A DNA stretch of 64,000 bases, taken from positions 1,798,001 through 1,862,000 of the forward strand of contig NZ_CP133083.1 in NCBI RefSeq assembly GCF_030908545.1, written 5' to 3'. Below the pieces are notes generated by a model. It saw only the letters and a list, made by a program, of their open reading frames with translations, made no database searches and was not told the DNA's origin. Every line of letters starts with the position of its first letter. The first letter of the stretch is position 1. Shown here piece after piece: positions 9,677-19,756 of this stretch. The position numbers were made by a program, and so were the translations under genes. This stretch comes from Nitrosomonas sp. sh817 (GTDB lineage: Bacteria; Pseudomonadota; Gammaproteobacteria; Burkholderiales; Nitrosomonadaceae).

Positions 9677-10519
9677 TCAATTTTGCTGGAATAAATTGGT
9701 GATCCCGTCCAATCCCACATAATTAATCGAATAGGTGGCATGATTCTGAACGATAGGTTTCGCATGATAAGCAATACTGACACCCGATTCGGACATCATA
9801 TCCATATCGTTGGCACCATCCCCGACGGTAATCACTTGTTCGTGTTTTAGATTCAATGCCTCGCAAACCTGCCGGAGAACTTGCGCCTTACCTTGCCTGC
9901 CGATGATTTCTCCTCGCACCTGTCCGGTTAATTTATTGTCATGGATATCCAGCACGTTGGCCGCGGCAAAATCCAATCCCAGCTTAGCTTTAATGCGTTC
10001 TGTAAAGAACGTGAAACCACCGGATATCACCATCGTTTTTAACCCGGCGCGCTTGGCCTTCTGCAACATGATTTCGGCACCAGGATTCAATTTCACGCGC
10101 TCGTCGTACACTCGCTGCAACGCATCTTGATGTAAACCCTGCAACAATGCGGTGCGCCGCATCAGACTTTCTTCAAAATTCATTTTGCCTTGCATGGTTT
10201 GCTGTGTGATTTCCGCAACCTGCGCTTTGATGTTCAGCATGTCGGCAATCTCGTCAATGGATTCGATCGCCAATAATGTCGAATCCATATCCATTGCAAT
10301 CAGCTTGAAGTCCGATAGCTTAATATCCGGATTAACAAATGCAAAATCCAATTCCGCTTGAGCGCAATGTTCCATTATTCCCTCAGAGACATTGGCTCTT
10401 GTCAGACGAAAAGCCTGCCCGGTTATCCGTTCAATACCATCCGCCTGTGATAACTTTGCCAAATCACGCAGATCACTGTTATTAATCTCCAGACCCTGAA
10501 TAATCAGATTCATTATCAC
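9677..10519 (-). CDS. serB: Phosphoserine phosphatase
   Basis: Last step of serine synthesis, hydrolysing phosphoserine. It is a HAD-superfamily enzyme: nucleophile motif DMDST at residues 77-81, a conserved VISGGFTFFTERIKAKLGLD segment (motif II) and VGDGANDMDMM (motif III). About 70 N-terminal residues form the ACT-like region of long SerB forms. The length of 280 fits. ATG at 10519 or at 10513 could start translation. It sits alone between the IS-bearing repeat and the HDOD-GGDEF gene on the same strand. Confidence 0.95.
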   Translation of the reverse strand: MIMNLIIQGLEINNSDLRDLAKLSQADGIERITGQAFRLTRANVSEGIMEHCAQAELDFAFVNPDIKLSDFKLIAMDMDSTLLAIESIDEIADMLNIKAQVAEITQQTMQGKMNFEESLMRRTALLQGLHQDALQRVYDERVKLNPGAEIMLQKAKRAGLKTMVISGGFTFFTERIKAKLGLDFAAANVLDIHDNKLTGQVRGEIIGRQGKAQVLRQVCEALNLKHEQVITVGDGANDMDMMSESGVSIAYHAKPIVQNHATYSINYVGLDGITNLFQQN

Positions 10520-10559
10520 TAAAATTAAGATATCAATGAAGCGGCAATTATAAGACTTC

Positions 10560-12020
10560 TCACACGCACCATTCGACTATTTGATTCCGGCCAGCATTCT
10601 TGGCGGCATAGAGCGCGGAATCGGCAGCCTTGACCATGTCTTTGGGTTCAAAAAAATTGACATCGCTCTCTTGATACGCCGCCACGCCAATCGATGCAGT
10701 AACACGAATCGTGGTAGCGCCATCGAATTTATAGGCGATTGCTGCAATCGCATCCTTTAATCGGGAAATTAAATTCCGCGCAGCAACCAATGAAGTGCCC
10801 GGAAGAATCAAAGCAAATTCTTCCCCTCCGTAGCGGCTCAACGTGTCATCTTGACGGATCTGATCAAAAATTGTTTTGACCACAGCCGCCAATATGGAAT
10901 CTCCAGCGACATGCCCATAGGTATCGTTAACATTTTTGAAATGATCGAGGTCAATAATGGCAATGGTTAACGGTAAATGATATTGCGAGGCCAGATAAAA
11001 CTCCCGTTGTAATGTCTCATCGAAATAAGTGCGGTTATAGGCGCCTGTTAAACCATCGCGCTGCGATTTGTCTTCCAGGTCTTTCATTCGGGATAAGCTA
11101 TATATCAGCAATAACTCTTTAGCTTCAGCCAGAATTCCAGTGACTTGCGACGAATGATGGATCTTCAGTTCAAACAAATCTTCAACCGCATTTAAACCAA
11201 CTTCCATAATTTTAATGACTTCGATCAATGCATTGGCATCAAATCCAAGCCAGTTCTGTGCCGCATCATTCAACGCAATCATTTTCTCGGCTTCCTGCGG
11301 ATAAATGAAATAATCCGCCAGATACCGGGAAACCGCCAAGCATGATTGCAAAGTGGGTCCCAGATGCCTAGGCTCCGGTTGGCAATGACTGTTAATACAC
11401 GATAATGCAATGTAATCCGGTATATGCCACTTCTTGAGCAAGGCATAACCAAGCTCATCGTGACCGCAACCGAATGTTTCACGTTCGGTTTTCAGCAGCG
11501 TATCGTGATCGGTCGTTGTGATAAAAATTTTTTCATACGCTTCCGGCATCAAGGCCCAAAAAGCAATGATCCCGATTTCTTGGATCAAACCTGCTAAAAA
11601 CAAGTCATCCAAGTAGCTTAAGCCCAACTTTTCGCCAAGTGCTCTGCAAGCAAGCGCGGAAGCAATCGACCGGCGCCAAAACACATGACCATCAAATACC
11701 TTGTCCTCAACAGACAATGATGCTTTCATCAATGTATGCGACAAGGAAAAAGATAAAGCAATGACAAGTACGGTATGTGTACCCAGGATGCTGACCGCTT
11801 GGCGAATATTGGTTGCAATCCGCCGGGATTTATACAAAGGTGTATTCGCTGTCCGCAGCAATTTTGCAGACAACACCGGATCCATGGAAATATATTGGCA
11901 AATAGTTCCGATATCTGCATTCGGATCATTGGCCAATTCGATTATCTTTACAGCAACCGCAGGTAAAGTCGGCAAAGTCTCGCAAATATTTAATCGGCTT
12001 CTCAGTGAATCATCAATCAC
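10560..12020 (-). CDS. HDOD-GGDEF signalling protein (probable diguanylate cyclase)
   Basis: A 486-residue soluble protein. Residues about 10-205 form an HDOD domain (LPTLPAVAVKIIELANDPNA, ISMDPVLSAKLLRTANTPLY). Residues about 320-480 form a GGDEF domain with the intact catalytic motif GGEEF at 398-402 and metal-binding IIDLDHFKNVND. An RxxD inhibitory site (Arg389 to Asp392) precedes the GGEEF motif at the usual distance, so product inhibition by cyclic di-GMP is likely. No EAL domain is present. The output target cannot be read from the neighbours; serB 40 bases downstream is metabolically unrelated. Confidence 0.9.
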   Translation of the reverse strand: MIDDSLRSRLNICETLPTLPAVAVKIIELANDPNADIGTICQYISMDPVLSAKLLRTANTPLYKSRRIATNIRQAVSILGTHTVLVIALSFSLSHTLMKASLSVEDKVFDGHVFWRRSIASALACRALGEKLGLSYLDDLFLAGLIQEIGIIAFWALMPEAYEKIFITTTDHDTLLKTERETFGCGHDELGYALLKKWHIPDYIALSCINSHCQPEPRHLGPTLQSCLAVSRYLADYFIYPQEAEKMIALNDAAQNWLGFDANALIEVIKIMEVGLNAVEDLFELKIHHSSQVTGILAEAKELLLIYSLSRMKDLEDKSQRDGLTGAYNRTYFDETLQREFYLASQYHLPLTIAIIDLDHFKNVNDTYGHVAGDSILAAVVKTIFDQIRQDDTLSRYGGEEFALILPGTSLVAARNLISRLKDAIAAIAYKFDGATTIRVTASIGVAAYQESDVNFFEPKDMVKAADSALYAAKNAGRNQIVEWCV

Positions 12021-12230
12021 TTATTACCCTTATTTTCATGTAACATCTATATATTACTGAATAATATACTGATTAATCTCCAATAATATTAAGATAGCAT
12101 ATTAACCTGAATCTGTAGGCGGTATTTATGGAATAACGCTGGAATGAACATCGATATGTCGAATTTGACGATCGCCGTCCATTTTTTCGAGCAAACTGCT
12201 ACTATGCAGTATTATTTTCTTTTTCATTTT

Positions 12231-12260
12231 TTGACAGAATCTGCTTTTTTCTTTTTTAAT
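12231..12260 (+). promoter_or_regulatory. Candidate sigma-70 promoter of pepA
   Basis: A consensus -35 box TTGACA (12231-12236), 18-base spacer and TTTAAT (12255-12260). The GTG start of pepA lies about 57 bases beyond the predicted start point. The rest of the 12021-12323 gap shows no gene. Confidence 0.5.
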
Positions 12261-12323
12261 ATAGCAGGTCAATAAAAGAAAACTTCGTATCTAATGACTC
12301 ATCGTGCAATAAAGGAGCTGGAT

Positions 12324-13811
12324 GTGGATTTCGCAATAAAAGTAGGAACATCGGATAAACAACGTGGCGCATGTGTGGTTGCCGGTATCTTTGAATCGAG
12401 AAAAATGTCGGAAACGGCAAAAATTCTGGATAAAGCGACCGAAGGTTATATCAAGAACATCCTTGCTTCCGGAGACATGGAAGGAAAGGCGAATACCTCA
12501 CTGCTGTTGCACAATGTACCCAATACACAATTCAAAAGGATCCTGCTGATCGGTTTGGGAAAGGAACAGGAATTCAAGGAAAAAACGTTCTTGTCGGCGA
12601 TCGGTTCGATTCTAAATACGCTGCAAAAAACCGCAGTGACCGATGTTACGCTGTCCTTACCGGATTTTCCGCTCAAACAAAAAAACAGCGATTGGAAAGT
12701 CACACAAACCGCCATCGCGGTTTCAACCAGCTTATATCGCTTTGATCAGCTCAAAAGCAAGCCGGACAACGATCGCAGTCAGTTACGGAAAGTTGTTTTA
12801 TGCATAAACGACCGCGCCGAGCTACCAGGTTGCGAGAACGCGTTGCAACAAGGTCTGGCCATCGCGAAAGGCATGAATTTAACCAAAGACCTGGGAAATC
12901 AAGCGCCGAATATTTGCACACCTACCTATCTTGCCAAACAAGCCAAAGATCTCGCAAAAACACACAAACTTAAAGCGACCGTGCTTGAAGAGAAAGATAT
13001 GGAAAAACTTGGCATGGGTTCGCTGTTAGCCGTCGCTCGCGGCAGTGATCAGCCCGCCAAGTTAATTGTGCTCGAATATCAGGGCTTAACCAAGAAAGAT
13101 AATCCGGTGGTTCTGGTCGGCAAAGGCGTTACTTTTGATACCGGTGGCATCTCACTCAAACCCGCTGCGGAAATGGATGAGATGAAATTCGACATGAGCG
13201 GCGCCGCTAGTGTATTGGGGGCTATGCTGGCAACAGCGGAGTTGAAATTACCCATTAATTTAATAGGAATCATCCCGGCAACCGAAAATATGCCCAGCGG
13301 CAAAGCCACCAAACCAGGCGATGTCGTCACCAGCATGTCGGGACAGACCATTGAAATTCTCAATACCGACGCGGAAGGCCGGTTGATTCTTTGCGATGCG
13401 CTAACCTATGCCGAGCGTTACAATCCGAAACTGGTGATTGACATTGCCACGCTGACGGGTGCATGCGTAATTGCGCTCGGAAATTTTACGACCGGCTTGT
13501 TAAGTAATGATGAACAGCTTGCGCAGGAACTGATTGCGGCGGGAGAACAAGCGGTTGATAAGGCATGGCAACTGCCACTGGGAGATGATTATCAAGAATT
13601 ATTGAAAAGCAACTTTGCCGACATCGCGAATATCGGCGGCAGAGCGGCAGGCACCATTACCGCGGCCTGTTTCCTTTCCCGTTTTACTAAAAAATACCGT
13701 TGGGCGCATTTGGATATCGCCGGTACTGCCTGGAAATCCGGAAAAGATAAAGGATCGACGGGCCGGCCTGTTCCGCTATTAATGCAGTTCCTGATCAGCC
13801 AGGCGAAGTAA
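12324..13811 (+). CDS. pepA: Leucyl aminopeptidase (PepA, M17 family)
   Basis: A cytoplasmic two-metal aminopeptidase releasing N-terminal residues from peptides; in E. coli PepA also binds DNA. The M17 signature NTDAEGRLILCDALTYA is present, as are metal ligands in VLVGKGVTFDTGGISLKP and the conserved MKFDMSGAASVLG. I chose GTG at 12324 because GGAG at 12314-12317 is well spaced and the resulting start (VDFAIKVG) matches the family. The upstream ATG at 12294 would add ten atypical residues. Length 495, close to the usual 500. holC follows 52 bases later; pepA-holC-valS is a classic proteobacterial order. Confidence 0.95.
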   Translation: MDFAIKVGTSDKQRGACVVAGIFESRKMSETAKILDKATEGYIKNILASGDMEGKANTSLLLHNVPNTQFKRILLIGLGKEQEFKEKTFLSAIGSILNTLQKTAVTDVTLSLPDFPLKQKNSDWKVTQTAIAVSTSLYRFDQLKSKPDNDRSQLRKVVLCINDRAELPGCENALQQGLAIAKGMNLTKDLGNQAPNICTPTYLAKQAKDLAKTHKLKATVLEEKDMEKLGMGSLLAVARGSDQPAKLIVLEYQGLTKKDNPVVLVGKGVTFDTGGISLKPAAEMDEMKFDMSGAASVLGAMLATAELKLPINLIGIIPATENMPSGKATKPGDVVTSMSGQTIEILNTDAEGRLILCDALTYAERYNPKLVIDIATLTGACVIALGNFTTGLLSNDEQLAQELIAAGEQAVDKAWQLPLGDDYQELLKSNFADIANIGGRAAGTITAACFLSRFTKKYRWAHLDIAGTAWKSGKDKGSTGRPVPLLMQFLISQAK

Positions 13812-13863
13812 CGTTAAACGCCATTGGGTACCTCCAATAATAGAGAACCCTTGATGAAATAGC

Positions 13864-14301
13864 ATGGAAACAAGCAAGGCTCAGATTTTTTTCTATTCCG
13901 GATCCGACGACAAACTTATTACGGCTTGCCGGTTGTGTACCAAGGCGGTTCAACAACAGATGAGAGTGCTTGTCTATGCCCTGGATGAGTCCTTAATTGA
14001 GCGATTTAATGAATTACTCTGGACGTTTTCTTCCATCAGCTTTGTTCCCCACTGCAACCTGCGCGATGAGCCTAGCCTGATCGATGTAACGCCGGTAATT
14101 TTAAGCAACCGCATCCCTGCTGATGCGCATTTCGATGTATTACTCAATCTGGATCGGCAGCATCCGCCTGCGATTGGTGGATTTAAGCGGGTTATCGAGA
14201 TTGCGGATAATGCTCCGGACGATAAAGCGGAAGCTCGTGTTCGATACCGTTTTTATAAAGAAGCCGGTTATGCGATACAACATTTCCAGCTTAATGAATA
14301 G
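13864..14301 (+). CDS. holC: DNA polymerase III chi subunit
   Basis: The 145-residue protein begins METSKAQIFFYSGSDDKLIT and contains the chi-type segment ACRLCTKAVQQQMRVLVYAL and later VLLNLDRQHPPAIGGFKRVI. Chi links the clamp loader to single-strand-binding protein at the replication fork. The position between pepA and valS is the conserved place for holC. Confidence 0.9.
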   Translation: METSKAQIFFYSGSDDKLITACRLCTKAVQQQMRVLVYALDESLIERFNELLWTFSSISFVPHCNLRDEPSLIDVTPVILSNRIPADAHFDVLLNLDRQHPPAIGGFKRVIEIADNAPDDKAEARVRYRFYKEAGYAIQHFQLNE

Positions 14302-14312
14302 TCGATTATCTT

Positions 14313-14672
14313 ATGAATGAGAATAATGCTTCATCGGACCTTGATGACTCTGAAATACTGGAGAAATTCAGGAATCTACTGAACAAGTATCAGCATCATG
14401 GCAAACTCATTTCAGCCAGCGAGTTTTCGCACTCCATCACGGCGCCATCATCTGACAATCGGCCAGATGCTGATAAATCCAGTGAAATCCCGCTATTGAC
14501 CGATGTCGTGATACTGCACCCAACCGTTATCCATCCTCAACCTGCGCGTCTGACGCCGATCCGCCAAATATTGGATTCGGCATTAGCGGAATGCCTGATC
14601 GACATGAATGCCACGGATCGTAAAGCGCTCGCAAGCGCACTGGAAATTCGATTGGCTCGTCTTCTGAAATAA
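14313..14672 (+). CDS. Small hypothetical protein between holC and valS
   Basis: 119 residues, soluble, acidic N-terminal half, no signal peptide or membrane segment. The C-terminal 45 residues (LTPIRQILDSALAECLIDMN and following) look helical. I do not recognise a family. It starts 11 bases after holC and ends about 100 bases before valS, so it is probably co-transcribed with holC. Codon use is like its neighbours, which supports a real gene. Confidence 0.65.
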   Translation: MNENNASSDLDDSEILEKFRNLLNKYQHHGKLISASEFSHSITAPSSDNRPDADKSSEIPLLTDVVILHPTVIHPQPARLTPIRQILDSALAECLIDMNATDRKALASALEIRLARLLK

Positions 14673-14774
14673 ATTTTCATTGTCTAAAGGCTGACCGGAC
14701 TTGTTATGCGGGTCAAATGCCTTCCGCTATAATGCAGGCTTTTGCATCACTCAACAAAAACATAGAACTCTTCC

Positions 14775-17537
14775 ATGGAACTCGATAAAAGTTTTGATCC
14801 TAAAACGATAGAAAGCCGCTGGTATTCCACTTGGGAATCGGGCGGCTATTTCAAGCCGGCAACCGCCAGCGAACATCCCCCATATTGCATCATGCTGCCG
14901 CCGCCCAATGTTACGGGTACGCTACACATGGGCCATGCATTCCAGCATACTTTAATGGATGCTTTGACACGCTATCACCGCATGCTTGGCGACAATACCT
15001 TATGGCAACCGGGTACCGATCACGCCGGTATTGCAACGCAGATCGTGGTCGAGCGGCAATTGGATCAGCAGCAATTGAATCGCCGGGAAATGGGGCGTGA
15101 AGCCTTTTTACAGCGCGTTTGGCAGTGGAAAGACGAATCCGGCTCCACGATCACCCGGCAAATGCGGCGTTTGGGTTCCTCCTGCGATTGGACTCGCGAA
15201 CGGTTTACCATGGATGCGGAATTATCTCGCGCCGTCACTGAAGTGTTTGTCCGGCTCTACCGCGAAGGATTGATTTATCGCGGCAAACGTCTGGTAAATT
15301 GGGATCCCGTGCTGCAGACTGCGGTCTCCGATCTCGAAGTTATTTCCACTGAAGAAAATGGCTTCTTGTGGCTCGTCCGCTATCCGCTGGAACAGATGGA
15401 TGGTATTCATACCGAACCAAATGAAGCCTTGATTGTTGCCACGACACGCCCGGAAACCATGCTCGGCGACGTTGCAGTCGCCGTCCACCCGGAAGATCCG
15501 CGTTATCAGCATCTGATCGGACGGCATGTCCGGTTGCCGTTATGCGAGCGCACAATCCCTATTATTGCCGATACCTATGTCGACCGGGAATTCGGAACCG
15601 GTTGTGTAAAAATCACGCCCGCTCATGATTTTAATGATTATCAAGTGGGCCAGCGGCATCATTTGGCAGCCCTCAATATTTTCACACTGGATGGAAAAAT
15701 CAACGACCTGGCGCCAATTGACTATCAAGGCATGGATCGTTTCGAGGCCCGGAAAAAAATTGTTGCAGACCTCGAAAATCAGGGATTCCTGGTCGAAACA
15801 AAACCGCACAAATTAATGGCGCCGCGCGGCGATCGCACCAACACCATCATCGAACCGATGTTGACCGACCAATGGTATGTCGCCATGGAAGGGCTAGCCA
15901 AGCGTGGGTTGCAAGTTGTTGCCGGTGGCGAAATTACTTTTACACCGGACAACTGGACTCATGTTTATAACCAGTGGCTGGAAAACATTCAGGACTGGTG
16001 CATCTCCCGGCAATTATGGTGGGGACATCGCATCCCCGCTTGGTATGACGAGGATGGGAATGTCACGGTTGCGTATGATCTGGTTGAAGCGCAAAAATTA
16101 TCCGGAAAAACCGATCTTACCCAAGACGAAGATGTGCTCGATACCTGGTTCTCTTCGGCGCTTTGGCCGTTTTCCACACTCGGATGGCCCCACGATACTG
16201 CGGAACTCAAAACCTTTCTGCCGACTTCGGTGCTGATCACCGGATTTGACATCATTTTCTTCTGGGTTGCACGAATGGTGATGATGTCGCTGCATTTCAC
16301 CGGCAAGGTACCGTTCAAGGAAGTGTATATCACCGGCCTGATCCGCGACTCCGAGGGCCAGAAGATGAGCAAATCCAAAGGCAACGTGCTCGATCCGCTG
16401 GATCTGATCGACGGCATTGCCTTGCCCGATTTGATTGCGAAGCGCACCACCGGGCTGATGAATCCTAAGCAAGCCGATGCGATTGAAAAAACTACCCGCA
16501 AGCACTTTCCCGATGGCATTCCTGCCTTTGGCACCGATGCCTTGCGCTTTACCTTTGCCAGCCTGGCGTCACACGGCCGCGATATTAAATTTGATATGCA
16601 GCGCTGTGAAGGTTACCGTAATTTCTGTAACAAGTTGTGGAATGCAACGCGCTATGTGCTGATGAATTGCGATGGCAAAGACACCGGTGTGGACGAGGCC
16701 ATCCCTCTGACCTATTCCGCCGCCGATCTGTGGATTATCGGCCGCTTGCAACAAGCGGAGCTGGCAATTGCCCAAGCATTTGGCAATTATCGCTTTGATT
16801 TGGCTGCACGGGAAGTCTATGAATTGGTCTGGGATGAGTATTGTGATTGGTATGTGGAATTAGCAAAAGTACAGCTCATCTCCGATCAGGATGCGATACA
16901 ACGGGCAACGCGCCGGACTTTGGTGCGTGTGCTGGAAGCAATGCTGCGGCTTGCTCATCCGATTATTCCTTTCATTACCGAGGAATTGTGGCAAAAAGCG
17001 GCGCCATTGGCCGGAAAATCAGGCGCCAGCATCATGTGCCAGCCTTATCCGGTTGCGGATCCGCACAGGATTGACCAATCCGCGATCGAATATATTCTGT
17101 TACTGAAAGAATTAGTCAACGCCTGCCGCACCTTGCGCGGCGAAATGAATTTATCGCCCGCATTGAAAGTGCCGCTGCTTGCAACCGGAGATGCGCACAC
17201 ACTAAAGCAATGCCGGCCGTATCTGTTGGCATTGGCAAAGTTATCCGATATGGAAATCCTGCCGGAAGAATTGCCGGATGCCGACGCACCGGTTGCAATC
17301 GTGCGCGATTTCAAGCTGATGCTCAAGATCGAGGTGGATGCCGCCGCCGAACGCGAGCGTTTGTCGAAGGAAATTGCACGTATTGACGCAGAGATCGCCA
17401 AAGCGCAAGCCAAACTATCGAATCCGGGTTTTGTCGCGCGCGCGCCGGCGCATGTCGTCGAACAGGAAAGAGAACGCTTGGCGGCTTTTGAGACGAAACT
17501 TAAAAATCTCAAAGAGCAATTGCAGAAATTAAATTGA
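14775..17537 (+). CDS. valS: Valyl-tRNA synthetase
   Basis: Class I synthetase charging tRNA-Val. The HIGH-type motif appears as [15 protein letters not shown] near residue 45 and the KMSKS motif as [17 protein letters not shown] large editing domain lies between the two halves of the catalytic domain. The last 65 residues form the charged coiled-coil arm ([19 protein letters not shown]). Length 920 is normal for bacterial ValRS. The start ATG follows an ATAGAACTCTTCC leader without a strong ribosome site. Confidence 0.97.
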   Translation: MELDKSFDPKTIESRWYSTWESGGYFKPATASEHPPYCIMLPPPNVTGTLHMGHAFQHTLMDALTRYHRMLGDNTLWQPGTDHAGIATQIVVERQLDQQQLNRREMGREAFLQRVWQWKDESGSTITRQMRRLGSSCDWTRERFTMDAELSRAVTEVFVRLYREGLIYRGKRLVNWDPVLQTAVSDLEVISTEENGFLWLVRYPLEQMDGIHTEPNEALIVATTRPETMLGDVAVAVHPEDPRYQHLIGRHVRLPLCERTIPIIADTYVDREFGTGCVKITPAHDFNDYQVGQRHHLAALNIFTLDGKINDLAPIDYQGMDRFEARKKIVADLENQGFLVETKPHKLMAPRGDRTNTIIEPMLTDQWYVAMEGLAKRGLQVVAGGEITFTPDNWTHVYNQWLENIQDWCISRQLWWGHRIPAWYDEDGNVTVAYDLVEAQKLSGKTDLTQDEDVLDTWFSSALWPFSTLGWPHDTAELKTFLPTSVLITGFDIIFFWVARMVMMSLHFTGKVPFKEVYITGLIRDSEGQKMSKSKGNVLDPLDLIDGIALPDLIAKRTTGLMNPKQADAIEKTTRKHFPDGIPAFGTDALRFTFASLASHGRDIKFDMQRCEGYRNFCNKLWNATRYVLMNCDGKDTGVDEAIPLTYSAADLWIIGRLQQAELAIAQAFGNYRFDLAAREVYELVWDEYCDWYVELAKVQLISDQDAIQRATRRTLVRVLEAMLRLAHPIIPFITEELWQKAAPLAGKSGASIMCQPYPVADPHRIDQSAIEYILLLKELVNACRTLRGEMNLSPALKVPLLATGDAHTLKQCRPYLLALAKLSDMEILPEELPDADAPVAIVRDFKLMLKIEVDAAAERERLSKEIARIDAEIAKAQAKLSNPGFVARAPAHVVEQERERLAAFETKLKNLKEQLQKLN

Positions 17538-17560
17538 GCTGACGATTTATTGAAACAGCG

Positions 17561-17587
17561 CGATCACCGGTCATTGGCCGGTGATCG
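17561..17587. terminator. Bidirectional hairpin between valS and the SPFH gene
   Basis: A perfect 10-bp stem CGATCACCGG / CCGGTGATCG with a 7-base loop in the 73-base gap between two convergent genes. No T tract follows on either strand, so termination strength is uncertain. Confidence 0.5.
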
Positions 17588-17610
17588 CCGGATCGAGCCA
17601 AGTCATTCTC

Positions 17611-18504
17611 TCATTGATTAGTTTGCGCCATTTGAATCACCGGTTGTGCGCCTGATTCCGATAATAAAACGGTCATCATATTGGTGACCAGCACCGCGCG
17701 CTGATCCGAGGTTAGTGACACAATCTGCTGATCTTCCAATCTTTTTAACGCCACCTCGACCATCCCGACTGCTCCATCAACCAGCTTTTGGCGCGCCATT
17801 ACTACTGCTTCCGCCTGTTGACGCCGCAACATCGCGTTGGCGATTTCCGGCGCGTAAGCAAGATGGGCGATTTTGGCTTCTTCGATCACAATGCCGGCCA
17901 CATCCACATGTTGTTGAATCGATTCGCGTAACACCGCCGCAATTGCATCCAGATCGGTACGCAAGCTCTTGCGTTGCCCCCCTTCGGCATCGTCATAGGC
18001 ATGGCTGCTGGCCACTTGGCGAACAGCGGATTCACTCTGTATTTGCAGATAATTCATCGCGCTTTCCACATCGAAAACCGCCCGAGCGGTATCATGAATG
18101 CGCCAAGCAATGACTGCAGCAATTTCGATGGGGCTACCGCGTTCATCATTGACCTTTAGTACCGGCGTATTCCAGTTATTGATGCGCAGCGATACTTTGG
18201 TTCTGCTATAAAAAGGATTAACCCAGAAAAAACCGCTGGCATTAACGGTGCCAACATAGTTGCCAAAAAAAATCATTACAGCAGCCTGATTCGGTTCTAA
18301 GGTGAATAAACCTTTACAAAAAAACAGTGCAATGGACAGTAACACGCCACCAGCAATAATCTTGACCGGCATACCCGGTGTCGCCACAAGAAAAATTCCC
18401 ACTAGCAATGCGGCAATCAATAACACCAGCATCAACCATCCATTGGTGCCCGAAATAATTTGTTCGTCGGTTCCGATCGCCTTGCTGCCAGATCTTTTTT
18501 CCAA
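17611..18504 (-). CDS. SPFH/band 7 domain membrane protein
   Basis: 297 residues. Two hydrophobic segments near residues 23-65 are followed by a band 7 domain (FTLEPNQAAVMIFFGNYVGT) and a coiled region with IANAMLRRQQAEAVVMARQK, typical of stomatin/flotillin-like scaffolds. The start is a TTG at 18504 with an excellent GGAGGG ribosome site at 18511-18516. Members often organise membrane protease complexes; no protease gene is adjacent here, so the role stays open. Confidence 0.85.
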   Translation of the reverse strand: MEKRSGSKAIGTDEQIISGTNGWLMLVLLIAALLVGIFLVATPGMPVKIIAGGVLLSIALFFCKGLFTLEPNQAAVMIFFGNYVGTVNASGFFWVNPFYSRTKVSLRINNWNTPVLKVNDERGSPIEIAAVIAWRIHDTARAVFDVESAMNYLQIQSESAVRQVASSHAYDDAEGGQRKSLRTDLDAIAAVLRESIQQHVDVAGIVIEEAKIAHLAYAPEIANAMLRRQQAEAVVMARQKLVDGAVGMVEVALKRLEDQQIVSLTSDQRAVLVTNMMTVLLSESGAQPVIQMAQTNQ

Positions 18505-19060
18505 GATAGTCCCTCCTATAACTTACAACGATGTGTATTAAGAATAAGGTAATGGCTAGAAAAGATACTGTCAAACCGAATAAGAAGCCGCAAAATTGCT
18601 TATTTCCTCATTAGCTTATTGAAAAAAAGAATTATCATTCAGGTATTACGTTATTAGTTTCGAATCACCATTTATGAGAAACGCAAAGAATGCTGCTGAA
18701 AGCATCAAGATCTCAGATCATCAAAAATGATATTGAACATCTTATGGTATTGTTCTATTTGAGATTTATAGACTAATCTTATTTTCCTAGAAAAAAATAC
18801 AAGAAATTGATATATCCATATGAAAATAAATATTTATAATAACGGAGATGTCCGTTGAACTACGTGTCAATTAGCGCGACCATCCCAAAGATTCGTTTCA
18901 ACTTCTCGCTCTCAACTGTTCTTGCAGTTAGGTTTTTTAAGTTTTATCCGTCCTCAATGGCCGTTTGGAGCCACTGAATAACAAAACCGATGGGATACGC
19001 TAAAATATTGGCAATTGAGTTCGTGAATAATCACTTCAGCAATTCTATTTCGAGTAACTT
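18505..19060. other. 556-bp AT-rich intergenic region
   Basis: No convincing gene, RNA or repeat was seen. It contains an ATGTCC opening a 9-codon frame near 18850 with a GGAG-like sequence, too short to interpret. It must hold the promoters of the divergent SPFH and OmpA-domain genes; no box pair stands out. Confidence 0.5.
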
Positions 19061-19756
19061 ATGATACGCTCAATTTTTTATGGTCTTTCAGTGATATTTT
19101 TCTCACTGGCAATTTTAATAATCTACAAAGCTGTTAAAAATCCCGGGGATCATTCCTCGCCCATCAATTTGCCGTCGGAACTCGCATTGACACCGGAACC
19201 AGCCTATTCGCCACCGGCGCCTCCGCCTCCATTCCCGGATCTCGCGAATCATGAATCGTCCATACTTGACCATCACACCTCTGCTCCTAACAACGAAGCG
19301 AGAATTGCTGACACCCAGCAGGAGAATCAATCCAACGCTCCCGAAGCAGTGACGCAAGATGTAATCGATAGCAAAGCAGAATCGCAATCTCGAACGTTGA
19401 TAGTGTTCAGCGGTAAAACATTTCGCTCCGGACAGGATGTCATTCAAGACGTTGCCTATACCACAATAGAAAAACTTGTTAAAGAAATCAACGCATCTCC
19501 GGGAAGTCTGATCCTGATCGAAGGTCATACCGACAATATTCCGACTGGAAAAATTGACAGTGATAATGCGGAGCTATCGTCCCGGCGCGCCAAAGCCATC
19601 GCCAATATCCTGATGCTTCATGGCATTCCATCGCAACGGATATCAATTAAAGGTTATGGAGATACCCGTCCGATTGATTCCAATAACACTGAAGAAGGCC
19701 GGGCGAAAAACCGTCGAGTCGAAGTAAAACTGATACCCAGGGAGGGAAACATTTAA
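19061..19756 (+). CDS. OmpA-domain protein with N-terminal membrane anchor
   Basis: 231 residues: an uncleaved-looking hydrophobic segment at residues 5-22, a Pro-rich periplasmic linker (PPAPPPPFPD) and a C-terminal OmpA/MotB domain that binds peptidoglycan (ILIEGHTDNIP, followed by LSSRRAKAIANILMLHGI and GRAKNRRVEVKLI). Its stop overlaps the start of the ATPase gene by one base (TAATG), so the two are translationally coupled. The pair suggests an envelope machine linking the cell wall to a cytoplasmic ATPase. Confidence 0.85.
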   Translation: MIRSIFYGLSVIFFSLAILIIYKAVKNPGDHSSPINLPSELALTPEPAYSPPAPPPPFPDLANHESSILDHHTSAPNNEARIADTQQENQSNAPEAVTQDVIDSKAESQSRTLIVFSGKTFRSGQDVIQDVAYTTIEKLVKEINASPGSLILIEGHTDNIPTGKIDSDNAELSSRRAKAIANILMLHGIPSQRISIKGYGDTRPIDSNNTEEGRAKNRRVEVKLIPREGNI